A DNA stretch of 64,000 nt from Clostridiales bacterium (GCA_017649645.1 JAGCGK010000167.1:1-64000), one strand, 5' to 3'; positions 8,616-17,271 are shown, counted from the first letter of the stretch. The notes: generated from the sequence alone by a model not told the origin. Translations and numbers: made by a program.

Positions 8616-9290
8616 ATGGATATTTTCAAGTACGACAGTCCGCTGATGTCGTTTTTAAATACAGTTTTTGATCTGATGTTTCTAAATATACTGTGTTTTA
8701 TTTGCTGTATTCCAATCGTTACGATCGGACCTGCACTTGCAGCAAAATATGATGTGGCTATGCGTATCGTCAGAAAAGAGGAACCAACCATCTTTCGTCC
8801 TTTTTTCAGAGCATTTAAGAATAACTTTAAGCAGTCGATCATAATTTGGAGTGTTCTGCTTGTTGCGTGTTTTCTCCTTTATATCGACTGGTATTGGATT
8901 TTTCAAAATGGCATCGGAAATGTCTCGCCGTTTTATCTGATGGCAGCCATTCTGACGACATTAATCATTTCTTTTATCATTATGACGATATTTCCTATTA
9001 TCGCGAGATTTGAAGTAACGATAAGAGAAGCGTTTAAGACATCCTTGCTTTTCTCGATGGTATATTTCCTCGGACTGCTTTCCATAACTATTATTTCGGC
9101 TTTTTCCTTATATCTGTGCATAAAATATATACGATTCCTTCCACTTGTGGTGGTAGTTTCTCATGTAATTATCGTATTTTGTCTCTGCCTGATACTTGTC
9201 CGCGGATTCTCGAAGCTTGAGGAAAGATTCGGAGAAACTGATGATTCAGAAGAGGAGAAGGCAGAATCTTCTGAGGAGGCAGAGAAATAA
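8616..9290 (+). CDS. YesL-family (DUF624) membrane protein
   Basis: Integral membrane protein of the YesL/DUF624 family, recognised from its N-terminal pattern MDIFKYDSPLMSFLNTVFDL and the following Cys/Ile-rich first helix, then GPALAAKYDVAMRI. Five or so hydrophobic segments are spread over 224 residues, with an acidic C-terminal tail. The family is very often encoded beside YesM/YesN and LplB/LplC genes, as here, but its biochemical role is unknown. An AAGGAGTGAG ribosome site precedes the ATG. The next gene follows after two bases, so the two are co-translated. Confidence 0.8.
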   Translation: MDIFKYDSPLMSFLNTVFDLMFLNILCFICCIPIVTIGPALAAKYDVAMRIVRKEEPTIFRPFFRAFKNNFKQSIIIWSVLLVACFLLYIDWYWIFQNGIGNVSPFYLMAAILTTLIISFIIMTIFPIIARFEVTIREAFKTSLLFSMVYFLGLLSITIISAFSLYLCIKYIRFLPLVVVVSHVIIVFCLCLILVRGFSKLEERFGETDDSEEEKAESSEEAEK

Positions 9291-9292
9291 TC

Positions 9293-10009
9293 ATGTCAGA
9301 TAAGGAATCTAATAAAGCAACAGCTGATGAAATTGAGGAAGTAAAAACTGTCCCCGAAGATAAGGATAGTGATGGAGGGATTTCTGTAAGACCGAAGAAG
9401 AAATCCTTTTCGGAAATGGATCTTAAAGAGAAACTCCAGTATTTCCGTGATTACTATCTTATAAAAGTACTGATCGGCTTGGCAATTCTGCTTGTGGCCG
9501 GATGGCTGATCCACGATATATTCCAGAATAAGAAGATCGTTTATTCCGGTGCCGGGGTCGGTGTAGATATTTCTGATAATGGAGCGGAATATCTGAAAAA
9601 TGGTTTTATTGATTATCTTGGTGACGGTTATTCAAATAAAAAGATCGGCTACGGCGGTAATGTGCTTTTCGTACCGACAAGTGGAGAGTATAACGAGAGT
9701 TCTGTAGAGATGGCTTTCTTTTCACAGCTTGAGGCAGACATGTTCCAGTTTCTTCTGATCACTGAAGAAAAGTACACTTACTTTATGCCATATGAAATCT
9801 TCATTGACCTCTCCGGGTTGACCAATTTTCAGAATTATAGTCAAAAAGATATTCTTTATAATTTTACAGGACAGCCGGAAGCAATCCGCCTTTCAGATGA
9901 AATGAAGGAAAAACTCGGCGTAAGACAGCAGGATGTGTACCTTTGTTTCGTGAATAAAAACGATCACAGAGAATTGAATGAGAAGATGTTAGATTTTTTA
10001 TTCTCATAG
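9293..10009 (+). CDS. Unknown single-pass membrane protein in the sugar locus
   Basis: I do not recognise a family. The first 55 residues are charged and cytoplasmic, one hydrophobic helix lies around residues 60-76 (YLIKVLIGLAILLVAGWLI), and the remaining 160 residues should lie outside the cell. That outer part is rich in Gly, Asp and aromatic residues and contains no cysteine pattern or catalytic motif I can name. It starts two bases after yesL and ends seven bases before the esterase gene, so it belongs to the same transcript. A role as a surface accessory protein of glycan use is a guess from position only. Confidence 0.65.
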   Translation: MSDKESNKATADEIEEVKTVPEDKDSDGGISVRPKKKSFSEMDLKEKLQYFRDYYLIKVLIGLAILLVAGWLIHDIFQNKKIVYSGAGVGVDISDNGAEYLKNGFIDYLGDGYSNKKIGYGGNVLFVPTSGEYNESSVEMAFFSQLEADMFQFLLITEEKYTYFMPYEIFIDLSGLTNFQNYSQKDILYNFTGQPEAIRLSDEMKEKLGVRQQDVYLCFVNKNDHRELNEKMLDFLFS

Positions 10010-10022
10010 AGGAGGAATGAAA

Positions 10023-11636
10023 ATGAAAATCTCCAGTATCTATAGTAATGGTATGATTTTGCAGCGTGAATCAGAAAATCTGATTCGCGGTTCATTTGAA
10101 GAATCAGAGGTTCTTTCTTTTTTGTTTGACGGGCAGGAAATGACTGTCAATTATGATAAAGACAATCTTTTATGGAGTGTTTCCCTTCCTGAAATGCCTG
10201 CCGGCGGACCTCATACGATATCCGTTTCCGTAAATGGAAACAAGGAAGAGATCACAGATATTCTATTTGGTGATGTCTATGTTCTTGGCGGACAGTCGAA
10301 TATGGAACTTCCACTGATCTGGACAACGGATTTCCATTATGATGAGATCAGAAGTGCTGATTTTTCCGAGATCCGCCAGTTCGAAGTGCCGAAGATCCCG
10401 CTATTTGGGAAGAAAGAGAACATTCTCAACGGCGGATGCTGGGTAAATGCTGATCAGAAGCATATTGATAATTTCAGTGCGATTGGTTTTTACTTCGCGA
10501 AAGAAAAGTATTTAAAAGATCATATTCCTGTCGGTCTTGTTCAGACAGCTGTTGGTGGTGCTCCTGTGGAAAGTCTTATGAGCGAAGAGAATTTACGAGA
10601 GTCCTTCAGCCGGATCAAGCCTGACTATATACATTCGGGCGAATGTAATAAAGATAAGAGCAAAGGCTGTCTCTGGTGCTATGAGGAAAAACTCGAAAAG
10701 TACAGTAATATGGACTACGTGCAATCTGTTGCGACAGAGGATCTTAAGCGTCAGGAAGCATGGCACAAAAATGTAGATGATCATGATCCCGGATTGTCTT
10801 CTGGCTGGAAAAATAAGTGGCCGGCTGGTCAATATGAATCATTTGTTATGCCTTCCACCTTTTATCAGACTGCGCATGAGTCATTTAAGGGAAGTGTATG
10901 GCTCCAAAAGACCGTGAATATTCCTTCGTCCTGGTGTGATCAGGAAGTCGAACTTCGTCTGGGAACATTAATGGATGGAGATACAACATATGTAAATGGC
11001 ACGAATGTTGGAGGCTTTGGATTTAAATATCCACCGAGACGGTATTTCCTGGCGCCGGGAATTCTTCATGAAGGAGAAAACACGATCACTATCCGTCTGG
11101 TCGTTGATACGAATATCGGCGGAGCAGTGAAGGAGTGTCCGTATTATCTGAAGTTAAAGGATCAGACGATCGATCTTTCCGGTACTTGGGATATGCGATT
11201 CGGATATAGTTCGGAGCCGTTGGAAGGACAGACATTCTTTATCTGGTCACCGACCGCACTTTTTAATTCCATGTTATATCCGATAGGTGGTCTTTCCTGT
11301 AAGGCGATCCTTTTCTATCAGGGAGAATCCAACTGTGAATATCCACAGTATTATGCTCCTTTACTGATCGATATGGTAAAAGAGTGGAGAACTCTCTTCG
11401 GGAAAAAAACACCATTTTATATGGCAGAGGTCACATACTGGCTTGGAGATGGCCCGGTCTATGAAGAGGATCCGTTTGATGGAGTGCGTAAGGTCCAGCA
11501 CGAGGTTGAATCTCAGATACCTTCCTGTTATCTGATTCCGACCTATGATCTCGGGTTTTATAATGATCTGCATCCTCAGAATAAGAAGGAAGTCGCACTT
11601 AGATTTTTTGAAAAGTATATTGAAAATGAAAAATAA
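10023..11636 (+). CDS. Sialate O-acetylesterase-like (SASA family) carbohydrate esterase
   Basis: Serine esterase of the SGNH/SASA type, which removes O-acetyl groups from sialic acid or other acetylated sugars. The nucleophile block GGQSNMELP (Ser92 from this start), the oxyanion block FYQGESNCEYP and the C-terminal DLHPQNKKE with the catalytic His are all present. A beta-sandwich, carbohydrate-binding-like insertion lies roughly between residues 255 and 380. No signal peptide is seen, so it probably acts inside the cell on imported sugar. An upstream in-frame ATG at 10017 is only one base from the GGAGG (10011-10015); ATG 10023 has ideal 7-base spacing and is chosen. The substrate could equally be an acetylated plant glycan. 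Confidence 0.82.
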   Translation: MKISSIYSNGMILQRESENLIRGSFEESEVLSFLFDGQEMTVNYDKDNLLWSVSLPEMPAGGPHTISVSVNGNKEEITDILFGDVYVLGGQSNMELPLIWTTDFHYDEIRSADFSEIRQFEVPKIPLFGKKENILNGGCWVNADQKHIDNFSAIGFYFAKEKYLKDHIPVGLVQTAVGGAPVESLMSEENLRESFSRIKPDYIHSGECNKDKSKGCLWCYEEKLEKYSNMDYVQSVATEDLKRQEAWHKNVDDHDPGLSSGWKNKWPAGQYESFVMPSTFYQTAHESFKGSVWLQKTVNIPSSWCDQEVELRLGTLMDGDTTYVNGTNVGGFGFKYPPRRYFLAPGILHEGENTITIRLVVDTNIGGAVKECPYYLKLKDQTIDLSGTWDMRFGYSSEPLEGQTFFIWSPTALFNSMLYPIGGLSCKAILFYQGESNCEYPQYYAPLLIDMVKEWRTLFGKKTPFYMAEVTYWLGDGPVYEEDPFDGVRKVQHEVESQIPSCYLIPTYDLGFYNDLHPQNKKEVALRFFEKYIENEK

Positions 11637-11642
11637 TAGAAG

Positions 11643-11673
11643 AGGACAGCGAATAAATCAGCTGTCCTTTTTT
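11643..11673 (+). terminator. Terminator after the esterase gene
   Basis: AGGACAGC (11643-11650) pairs with GCTGTCCT (11661-11668), followed by TTTTTT. It overlaps the 3' end of the convergent recombinase gene, whose stop lies in the loop. Confidence 0.9.
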
Positions 11674-12662
11674 ATTCCAGCCAAAGGGTTTTTCGATACC
11701 GCGTCATGCAGCGATTCTTCATCAACATGTGTGTAGATCTGAGTCGTTGCTACACTCTGATGTCCCAGGATCGCCTGAAGCGTTCTGATATCGACCTGAC
11801 CGTATTTATACATCAATGTCGCACAAGTATGGCGAAGCTTATGTACCGAGTAGGATGAAGCATCGATACCGGATGCTGTGAACAAGCGCTTAATGATGTT
11901 TTGAATCATCGGCGCACTGATCCTTGTTCCGCGGCTGCTGAGAAACAATGCTTCTTTATCTTTTTTCTTCATTTTGTCGCGCTCGGGATAATAATCATCC
12001 AGAGCACGTAAACATGCATCGTTGAGATATATCGTGCGTTCTTTATTGCCTTTACCGACAACACGAAGAGTATCATCGGAAATGTCGGAAAGATCGATAT
12101 TCCGAAGCTCGGAAAGACGCATGCCGCAGTTAAGAAACAGCGTGACAATGCAGTAATCTCTGCTTGCAAATTCACTTTGAGAAGTTTCCGCTGCTTCGAG
12201 TAGATTTTTGCTCTGCTCAAGATTGAGATATTTCGGCAGTCTTTTTGCCCGACGGGGAGTTTCTAGGTCATACGAGGGATCATCTTTGACTATACGTTTC
12301 TTTTGGAAAAGATACTTAAAGAATGATTTGATGGTAGCAACTTTACGGGCTCTTGTAGCAGAAGATGCTTTTCGCTCGCGGGAAAGAAAGATCATAAAAG
12401 CGAAAAGATCATCTGACGTGATACTGTTTAAGAATTTTTCGTCGATATCGTTGATCGGGATATCTTCAAAGGAAACATCCTCTGAGAGCTTGACCAGACC
12501 ACGATCCATCTTAAGAAACCGGAATAGAAGAATCAGATCATATTTGTATTCTTTTATTGTAAGAGGAGATTTTTCCTGAACCGCCTGCATATATCGCAAA
12601 TACTGCTCCAGTATTGGAAATGTAGCATTTTCACCGGAAGATTTACCTTTGGGACGACTCAT
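11658..12662 (-). CDS. XerC/XerD-type tyrosine recombinase
   Basis: Site-specific recombinase of the phage-integrase family. The N-terminal SAM-like core-binding domain spans about residues 15-125 and the catalytic domain 145-325. All catalytic residues are present: Arg182 in CGMRLSELRN, Lys204 in VVGKGNKER, His274/Arg277 in VHKLRHTCATL, His301 in LGHQSVATTQ and Tyr310 in IYTHV. Length and layout match chromosomal XerC/XerD, which resolve chromosome dimers at dif. An AGGAGT ribosome site precedes the start. It is divergent from asd. No attachment-site duplication or phage genes lie nearby, so a housekeeping Xer role is more likely than an integrase, but this is not proven. Confidence 0.85.
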   Translation of the reverse strand: MSRPKGKSSGENATFPILEQYLRYMQAVQEKSPLTIKEYKYDLILLFRFLKMDRGLVKLSEDVSFEDIPINDIDEKFLNSITSDDLFAFMIFLSRERKASSATRARKVATIKSFFKYLFQKKRIVKDDPSYDLETPRRAKRLPKYLNLEQSKNLLEAAETSQSEFASRDYCIVTLFLNCGMRLSELRNIDLSDISDDTLRVVGKGNKERTIYLNDACLRALDDYYPERDKMKKKDKEALFLSSRGTRISAPMIQNIIKRLFTASGIDASSYSVHKLRHTCATLMYKYGQVDIRTLQAILGHQSVATTQIYTHVDEESLHDAVSKNPLAGIKKDS

Positions 12663-12729
12663 AACAACTCCTGATTAAGCAAAACTTATATTCTTAGATT
12701 AATAGTATCATAAATAACGAAAAAATGAC

Positions 12730-12758
12730 TTGCTTTCCGATTTCTGTTGCGCTATAAT
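12730..12758 (+). promoter_or_regulatory. Promoter of asd
   Basis: TTGCTT (12730-12735) and TATAAT (12753-12758) with 17-base spacing. A small hairpin (TGTCC 12777-12781 with GGACA 12791-12795) lies in the leader just before the ribosome site. The promoter overlaps a possible early in-frame start, showing that start to be wrong. Confidence 0.8.
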
Positions 12759-12813
12759 ACACCCATCAAAGACAAATGTCCACGACACGCGGACAATGAA
12801 AGAGGAAAATAAA

Positions 12814-13899
12814 ATGGCTAAGTTAAGAGTTGGCGTAATTGGCGCAACAGGTTATGTGGGACAGAGATTTATCTCTCTGCTGGATGATCATCCGTGGTTT
12901 GAGTGTGTGGCAGTAGTTGCTTCTCCTCGTTCTGCCGGTAAGCCTTATGCTGAAGCAGTAGAGGGCAGATGGAAGATCGACTGTGAGATGCCTGCTTACG
13001 TGAAGGATATGATCGTTGAGAGTACTGAGGATATTGAAAAGGTCTGCCAAAAGGTTGATTTTGTCTTCTGCGCTGTTGATATGAAGAAAGAGGAGATCCG
13101 TGCTCTTGAGGAAAAGATCGCGAAGCTCGAGACTCCTGTTGTATCTAATAACTCCGCTCATAGATGGACTCCGGATGTTCCGATGATGGTCCCTGAGATC
13201 AATTCCGATCATGCAGCTATTATCGAGAAGCAGCGCGAAAGACTTGGAACCAAGCGCGGTTTCATCGCTGTTAAGCCTAACTGCTCGATCCAGAGCTATG
13301 TTCCGGCGCTGACACCGCTTCTCGGATTCGGTATTAAGTACATCAATGTTTGTACTTATCAGGCTATCTCCGGTGCCGGTAAGACTTTTAAGGACTGGCC
13401 GGAAATGGTTGGTAATATGATTCCTTATATCGGCGGAGAAGAAGAGAAGAGTGAACAGGAGCCGCTGAAGGTCTGGGGCCATATCGAAGGCAATGAGATC
13501 GTGAAGGCGGAAGCACCGGTCATCTCTGCACAGTGTTATCGTGTCGCTGTTCAGGAAGGTCATACTGCTGCAGTTTCCGTTAAGTTTGATAAGAAACCGA
13601 CAAAGGAAGAGATGCTCGAAGCTTGGAAGAACTATAAGGGAGCCCCACAGGAACTTGAGCTTCCTCATGCGCCGAAGCAGTTCCTGCAGTATATCGATGA
13701 AGACAATCGTCCGCAGCCTGCTCTGGACGCTAAGTTTGAAGGTGGTATGGGCGTATCGATCGGCCGTCTTAGAGAAGATCCGATCTTCGACTATAAGTTT
13801 ACCTGCCTTTCTCACAATACTCTTCGTGGAGCTGCCGGCGGGGCAATGCTTACTGCAGAACTTCTGTATAAGAAGGGTTATCTGACAGCAAAAGATTAA
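12814..13899 (+). CDS. asd: Aspartate-semialdehyde dehydrogenase
   Basis: Reduces aspartyl phosphate to aspartate semialdehyde, the branch point toward lysine/diaminopimelate, threonine and methionine. The Rossmann NADP-binding loop is GATGYVGQ (10-17), the catalytic cysteine is Cys157 in KPNCSIQSY, and the region SGAGKTFKDWPEM and the block QEGHTAAV carry other active-site positions. The sequence resembles the archaeal/short-loop branch rather than the E. coli branch. ATG 12814 with AGAGGAAA is preferred over a 28-codon extension that would run through the promoter. It is transcribed alone from a strong promoter, divergent from the recombinase gene. Confidence 0.93.
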   Translation: MAKLRVGVIGATGYVGQRFISLLDDHPWFECVAVVASPRSAGKPYAEAVEGRWKIDCEMPAYVKDMIVESTEDIEKVCQKVDFVFCAVDMKKEEIRALEEKIAKLETPVVSNNSAHRWTPDVPMMVPEINSDHAAIIEKQRERLGTKRGFIAVKPNCSIQSYVPALTPLLGFGIKYINVCTYQAISGAGKTFKDWPEMVGNMIPYIGGEEEKSEQEPLKVWGHIEGNEIVKAEAPVISAQCYRVAVQEGHTAAVSVKFDKKPTKEEMLEAWKNYKGAPQELELPHAPKQFLQYIDEDNRPQPALDAKFEGGMGVSIGRLREDPIFDYKFTCLSHNTLRGAAGGAMLTAELLYKKGYLTAKD

Positions 13900-13903
13900 T
13901 GAT

Positions 13904-13991
13904 AATGAATCCGGCATTCTGATCTCATCTGTAAAGATGAACTTCTTACAGTTCGATCAAGTGCAGATGAATCGTATGTCGGGTTCATTTT
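13904..13991 (+). terminator. Structured 3' region of asd, probable terminator
   Basis: An outer stem pairs 13904-13916 (AATGAATCCGGCA) with 13977-13989 (TGTCGGGTTCATT) over 13 positions with two G-U pairs and is followed by TT-C-TATAT. Inside lie a 7-pair stem (TCATCTG 13925-13931 with CAGATGA 13964-13970) and an alternative CTGTAA/TTACAG stem. This is larger than a simple terminator and has a weak U tract, so it may be a terminator or a structured RNA element. Confidence 0.5.
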
Positions 13992-14031
13992 CTATATCTG
14001 GTTTTCGGGAAAATGATTTTTTGAAAAGGTG

Positions 14032-14060
14032 TTGACGAAACCAGCTATTATCGTTATAAT
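14032..14060 (+). promoter_or_regulatory. Promoter of the tRNA-Met/tRNA-Tyr unit
   Basis: TTGACG (14032-14037) and TATAAT (14055-14060) with exactly 17 bases between them, a near-consensus sigma-A promoter 42 bases upstream of the first tRNA. Confidence 0.88.
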
Positions 14061-14101
14061 CTTTCTTGCGCTTTGAGAAATGGGTACAAACTCAAACAAG
14101 C

Positions 14102-14178
14102 GGGCCTTTAGCTCAGTTGGTTAGAGCAACCGGCTCATAACCGGTCGGTCTTGGGTTCGAGTCCCTGAAGGCCCACCA
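14102..14178 (+). tRNA. tRNA-Met (CAT)
   Basis: Complete 77-base cloverleaf with encoded CCA. The acceptor stem GGGCCTT pairs with AAGGCCC, the anticodon stem ACCGG/CCGGT encloses loop CTCATAA with anticodon CAT. It lacks the three G-C pairs of initiator tRNA. CAT could also be a tRNA-Ile2 in which C34 becomes lysidine; sequence alone does not settle this. The T stem is weak: TTGGG against CCCTG leaves one T-T mismatch and one wobble. Confidence 0.9.
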
Positions 14179-14211
14179 CTTTGAAGCCAATACATAATAT
14201 ATATATTTCGA

Positions 14212-14296
14212 GGGAGAATTCCCGAGCGGCCAAAGGGGGCAGACTGTAAATCTGTTGTCACCGACTTCGGTGGTTCGAATCCACCTTCTCCCACCA
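14212..14296 (+). tRNA. tRNA-Tyr (GTA)
   Basis: Class II tRNA of 85 bases with long variable arm and encoded CCA. Acceptor stem GGGAGAA pairs with TTCTCCC; the anticodon loop CTGTAAA gives GTA. The A36-A37-A38 run is the recognition feature for MiaA, encoded near the right end of the window. Confidence 0.97.
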
Positions 14297-14325
14297 AGAC
14301 AGACCTTGTGTCTGTCTTTTTTTTT
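14296..14325 (+). terminator. Terminator of the tRNA unit
   Basis: AAGACAGAC (14296-14304) pairs with GTCTGTCTT (14310-14318) around a 5-base loop and continues into a run of nine T residues. It begins at the last base of the tRNA-Tyr CCA end. Confidence 0.93.
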
Positions 14326-14371
14326 GTTTGTTTAGTATAATTTGATTATCTTATTTGTGGGGATAAGCAAA

Positions 14372-16177
14372 ATGAAGAGCTCAGTTTCAAGAATTGTTTC
14401 TTTTCTAGTAGTTTTTTCTTTGTTGACGGGATGTGCGGTGAAAGTTGAGCATGTTTCTAAGGCGAAGTTCTCAAAAAGAGAAACCTCTAGTAAAGTTACT
14501 GAAAGCGAAACGTACTTTACGGATTATACTGATCACACGACAACAGCAGCAGCTTATGATTTTTCTTCATCAACAGATACAGATAAACCGGCATATACAG
14601 ATAAGATTTCCGATTATACTTTCCTGGCTTTCATGGCTAACAGGGAAATCAATGACGGAAACGATATTCAGGAAGAAATTGCAATGCGCACGGGAGTTCG
14701 CATTAAAGAGACATGGAATGTTAACCAGGATGCATCTGAGGTTGTTGGTACCATGATTGCTTCCGGCGATCTTCCGGATTTTATCGATGGGGGTAACGGA
14801 TGTAAGATGCTCGCAGAGAATGATTGCCTCGTAGCTTGGGACGATTATCTCAAAGATCCTGCTTATGCGAACCTTAAGGAAATGTATTCAGACAAGCAGT
14901 GGGAACTCTTTCGGCAAGCGGATGGTCACATCTACTGGGCGAATGTTTTCAGTAGTACATATGGCGAGCCGACCACAAGAACTCACAACGATGAAGCCTT
15001 CTGGGTACAGGTTCGTGTTCTTGAGGACGCTAACTATCCGGTAATCGAGACTCTCGACGATTATTTCGCACTTCTCGATAATTATGCTAAGAAATACCCG
15101 AGAAATGATGATGGTACTAAAGTAATTCCTTATACAGCGCTTTGCGAAGGATGGAGATATTTCTGTATTGAGAATGCTCCTCAGTACCTTGATGGTTATC
15201 CGAATGATGGCTCTGTTATTGTGAATATTGATGATCCGAGTCATCCGAAGATCATTGATTATAACACGACTCCGACGGCAAAAATGTATTTTAAGAAATT
15301 GAATGAAGCTTATCACGCAGGCATCATGGATCCTGAGTTTGTGAATATGGATTATGATACATATATTGCAAAACTTGCTTCTGGAGCTGTTCTTGGTATG
15401 TGTGACCAGAACTGGGACTTCGCTCAGATCAATAACGCCTTCATCGAGAAGGGCTTCGATAAGAAGGGTTACAACTATGTGCCTCTCGGACTCGTTGCTC
15501 AGAAGGGTCAGACAAAGAATCAGTGGCACTCTTACGCTGACGTTCCGAACGTTTCTTCCGGTATTGCTGTAACGACCAAGTGTGATGATCCGGATAAGGC
15601 ATTTAATTTTCTGAATGCTTGCCTTGATCAGGATATCCACGATCTCCGTTTCTGGGGTATCGAAGGTATAGACTATCTCATAGATGATAACGGTCTATAC
15701 TACAGGACTGAAGAAATGAGACAGAAATGGCAGTCCAATGATTACCAATATAATCACGTCTGCACATACTCCTACTTCCCTCAGTGGAGCGGTACTTCCC
15801 ATGATGGTAAGAATGCTATGAAGCCTGGGGATCAGGAGTCCGAGTTCTTCGCTACTCTCTCTGATCCGATTAGAAGGGCATTTGATGCTTATGGATACAC
15901 ATCTTACGGTGACTTCCTTAGATCTGAACATATTAAAGAGCATGGTATTTGGTATCCGATGTATACTTACTCAAATCAGATGGATACAACTACCAATTAT
16001 GGGTTAGCTTGGGCAAAAATGGGCGACTGCAAGCACGAATGGCTCCCTAAACTTGTTCTTTCAGGCAATTTTGAAGCGGAATGGGCAAATTATATGAATG
16101 CATATGCCGAATGCAGGCCGCAAGATTTCCTTGATGAAATGCAAAGGGAATTGGATCGGCGAAATCGTCTCGGATAA
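14372..16177 (+). CDS. Orphan second copy of the sugar-binding lipoprotein
   Basis: Close paralogue of the binding protein at 4793-6583, without permease genes beside it. From ISDYTFLAF onward the great majority of residues match, whereas the signal peptide and the linker (about residues 1-75) are unrelated. The signal peptide has a classic lipobox LTGC (Cys21). ATG 14372 gives this ideal signal peptide with GGGG nine bases upstream; an upstream TTG at 14342 would add ten unneeded residues. Codons are less biased than in the first copy except in several blocks that are identical at the DNA level, which points to gene conversion or recent partial duplication. It may feed the same permeases with altered ligand range or act as a sensor. 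Confidence 0.85.
   Translation: MKSSVSRIVSFLVVFSLLTGCAVKVEHVSKAKFSKRETSSKVTESETYFTDYTDHTTTAAAYDFSSSTDTDKPAYTDKISDYTFLAFMANREINDGNDIQEEIAMRTGVRIKETWNVNQDASEVVGTMIASGDLPDFIDGGNGCKMLAENDCLVAWDDYLKDPAYANLKEMYSDKQWELFRQADGHIYWANVFSSTYGEPTTRTHNDEAFWVQVRVLEDANYPVIETLDDYFALLDNYAKKYPRNDDGTKVIPYTALCEGWRYFCIENAPQYLDGYPNDGSVIVNIDDPSHPKIIDYNTTPTAKMYFKKLNEAYHAGIMDPEFVNMDYDTYIAKLASGAVLGMCDQNWDFAQINNAFIEKGFDKKGYNYVPLGLVAQKGQTKNQWHSYADVPNVSSGIAVTTKCDDPDKAFNFLNACLDQDIHDLRFWGIEGIDYLIDDNGLYYRTEEMRQKWQSNDYQYNHVCTYSYFPQWSGTSHDGKNAMKPGDQESEFFATLSDPIRRAFDAYGYTSYGDFLRSEHIKEHGIWYPMYTYSNQMDTTTNYGLAWAKMGDCKHEWLPKLVLSGNFEAEWANYMNAYAECRPQDFLDEMQRELDRRNRLG
14606..16177 (+). repeat. Dispersed direct repeat, second copy of bases 5009-6583
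   Basis: The coding sequence for the mature binding domain is repeated from 5009-6583 about 9.6 kb downstream. Identity is patchy: 14975-15060 equals 5378-5463 over 86 bases without a change, and a 77-base block beginning at 5195 in the first copy is also unchanged, while stretches between such blocks differ at many third codon positions. Confidence 0.85.
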
Positions 16178-16201
16178 TATATATTTTAAAAGGAGAAAAA
16201 T

Positions 16202-17203
16202 ATGAAAATTCTTGTTACAGGTGGTACGGGCTATATTGGTTCACATACATGTGTTGAACTCATCAATGCCGGTCATGATGTTGTCATTTTCGATAATCTT
16301 TCCAACTCTACGGAAGCATCTCTTGACCGCATCTATGACATAACCGGAAAGCGTCCGCTGTTCTATAAAGCGGATATGAGAGATCTTGATTCTATGCGTC
16401 CGATCTTTCAGGAAAATAGAATCGAGGCTGTTATTCACTTTGCCGGTTTAAAAGCTGTTGGCGAAAGTGTGTCAAAACCTTGGGAATACTATTACAACAA
16501 TGTTGTAGGTTCTTTGAATCTGCTGTCTGTTATGAAGGAGTTTGATGTAAAGAAACTCGTCTTTTCTTCCTCTGCAACGGTTTATGGCGATCCGGTTATT
16601 ATCCCGATTACTGAAGAGTGCCCGCTTGGCACTACGACCAATCCATATGGCGAGACGAAAAAGATGCTGGAAAGGATCTTCACGGATTTCCAGAAAGCAA
16701 ATCCGGACTGGCATGTAATGCTTCTTCGTTATTTCAATCCGATCGGTGCTCATGAGAGCGGTCTGCTCGGTGAAGAACCCAATGGTATCCCGAACAATCT
16801 GATGCCGTATATCATGCAGGTCGTGGTGGGTAAATTGCCGTATCTGCGTGTGTTTGGAAATGACTACAAAACGCATGACGGTACCGGTGTTCGTGATTAT
16901 ATTCATGTTGTAGATCTGGCGAAAGGCCATGTAGCTGTAATGAAGAAATTTGAGGATGCTCCAGGCGTATATATTTATAACCTCGGCACCGGTATCGGAT
17001 ATAGTGTACTGGATATAGTTAATGCCTTTGGAAAAGCAAATGGAATCGAGATTCCTTATCAGATCGTGGAACGTCGTCCGGGTGATATCGATGCATGTTA
17101 TTCAGATCCATCGAAGGCGGAAAAAGAACTCGGATGGAAAGCACAGTATGATCTTGAGAAGATGTGCAAAGACTCGTATAACTTTGCGAAAAAAGCACTG
17201 TAA
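16202..17203 (+). CDS. galE: UDP-glucose 4-epimerase
   Basis: Interconverts UDP-glucose and UDP-galactose (or the N-acetyl forms). It is an extended short-chain dehydrogenase with NAD loop GGTGYIGSH (7-15), SSSATVYGD with the catalytic Ser, and the YxxxK pair Tyr149/Lys153. At 333 residues it has the normal GalE length and preserved [13 protein letters not shown]. An AAAAGGAGAAAA ribosome site precedes the ATG. It starts 24 bases after the orphan binding protein, so the two may share a transcript. It lies just upstream of the polysaccharide locus and can supply UDP-Gal or UDP-GalNAc to it. Confidence 0.92.
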   Translation: MKILVTGGTGYIGSHTCVELINAGHDVVIFDNLSNSTEASLDRIYDITGKRPLFYKADMRDLDSMRPIFQENRIEAVIHFAGLKAVGESVSKPWEYYYNNVVGSLNLLSVMKEFDVKKLVFSSSATVYGDPVIIPITEECPLGTTTNPYGETKKMLERIFTDFQKANPDWHVMLLRYFNPIGAHESGLLGEEPNGIPNNLMPYIMQVVVGKLPYLRVFGNDYKTHDGTGVRDYIHVVDLAKGHVAVMKKFEDAPGVYIYNLGTGIGYSVLDIVNAFGKANGIEIPYQIVERRPGDIDACYSDPSKAEKELGWKAQYDLEKMCKDSYNFAKKAL

Positions 17204-17242
17204 TTACGACTTTCTTCGCCTCTTAGACACTTTGTTTCTTGT

Positions 17243-17271
17243 TTGACACGATATTTTCGTTATGCTAATAT
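17243..17271 (+). promoter_or_regulatory. Promoter of tRNA-Leu
   Basis: TTGACA (17243-17248) and TAATAT (17266-17271) spaced by 17 bases; the -35 box is a perfect consensus and the -10 box is preceded by TGC. Confidence 0.82.

Noticed and set aside
11658..12662. Recombinase as a mobile-element integrase
   Set aside because: No attachment repeats, excisionase or phage genes are near and the size and motifs fit chromosomal XerC/XerD.
12730..12813. Extended N-terminus of Asd
   Set aside because: It covers the promoter and has no ribosome site; ATG 12814 has AGAGGAAA and matches family N-termini.
12823..13917. A 364-codon open frame on the - strand opposite asd
   Set aside because: Asd is certain by motif and promoter; the antisense frame has no domain, ribosome site or promoter.
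14212..16177. tRNA-Tyr as an integration site that brought in the orphan binding-protein gene
   Set aside because: No duplicated 3' tRNA segment, integrase next to it or mobile gene is visible; the Xer-type gene is 1.5 kb upstream on the other strand and looks housekeeping.
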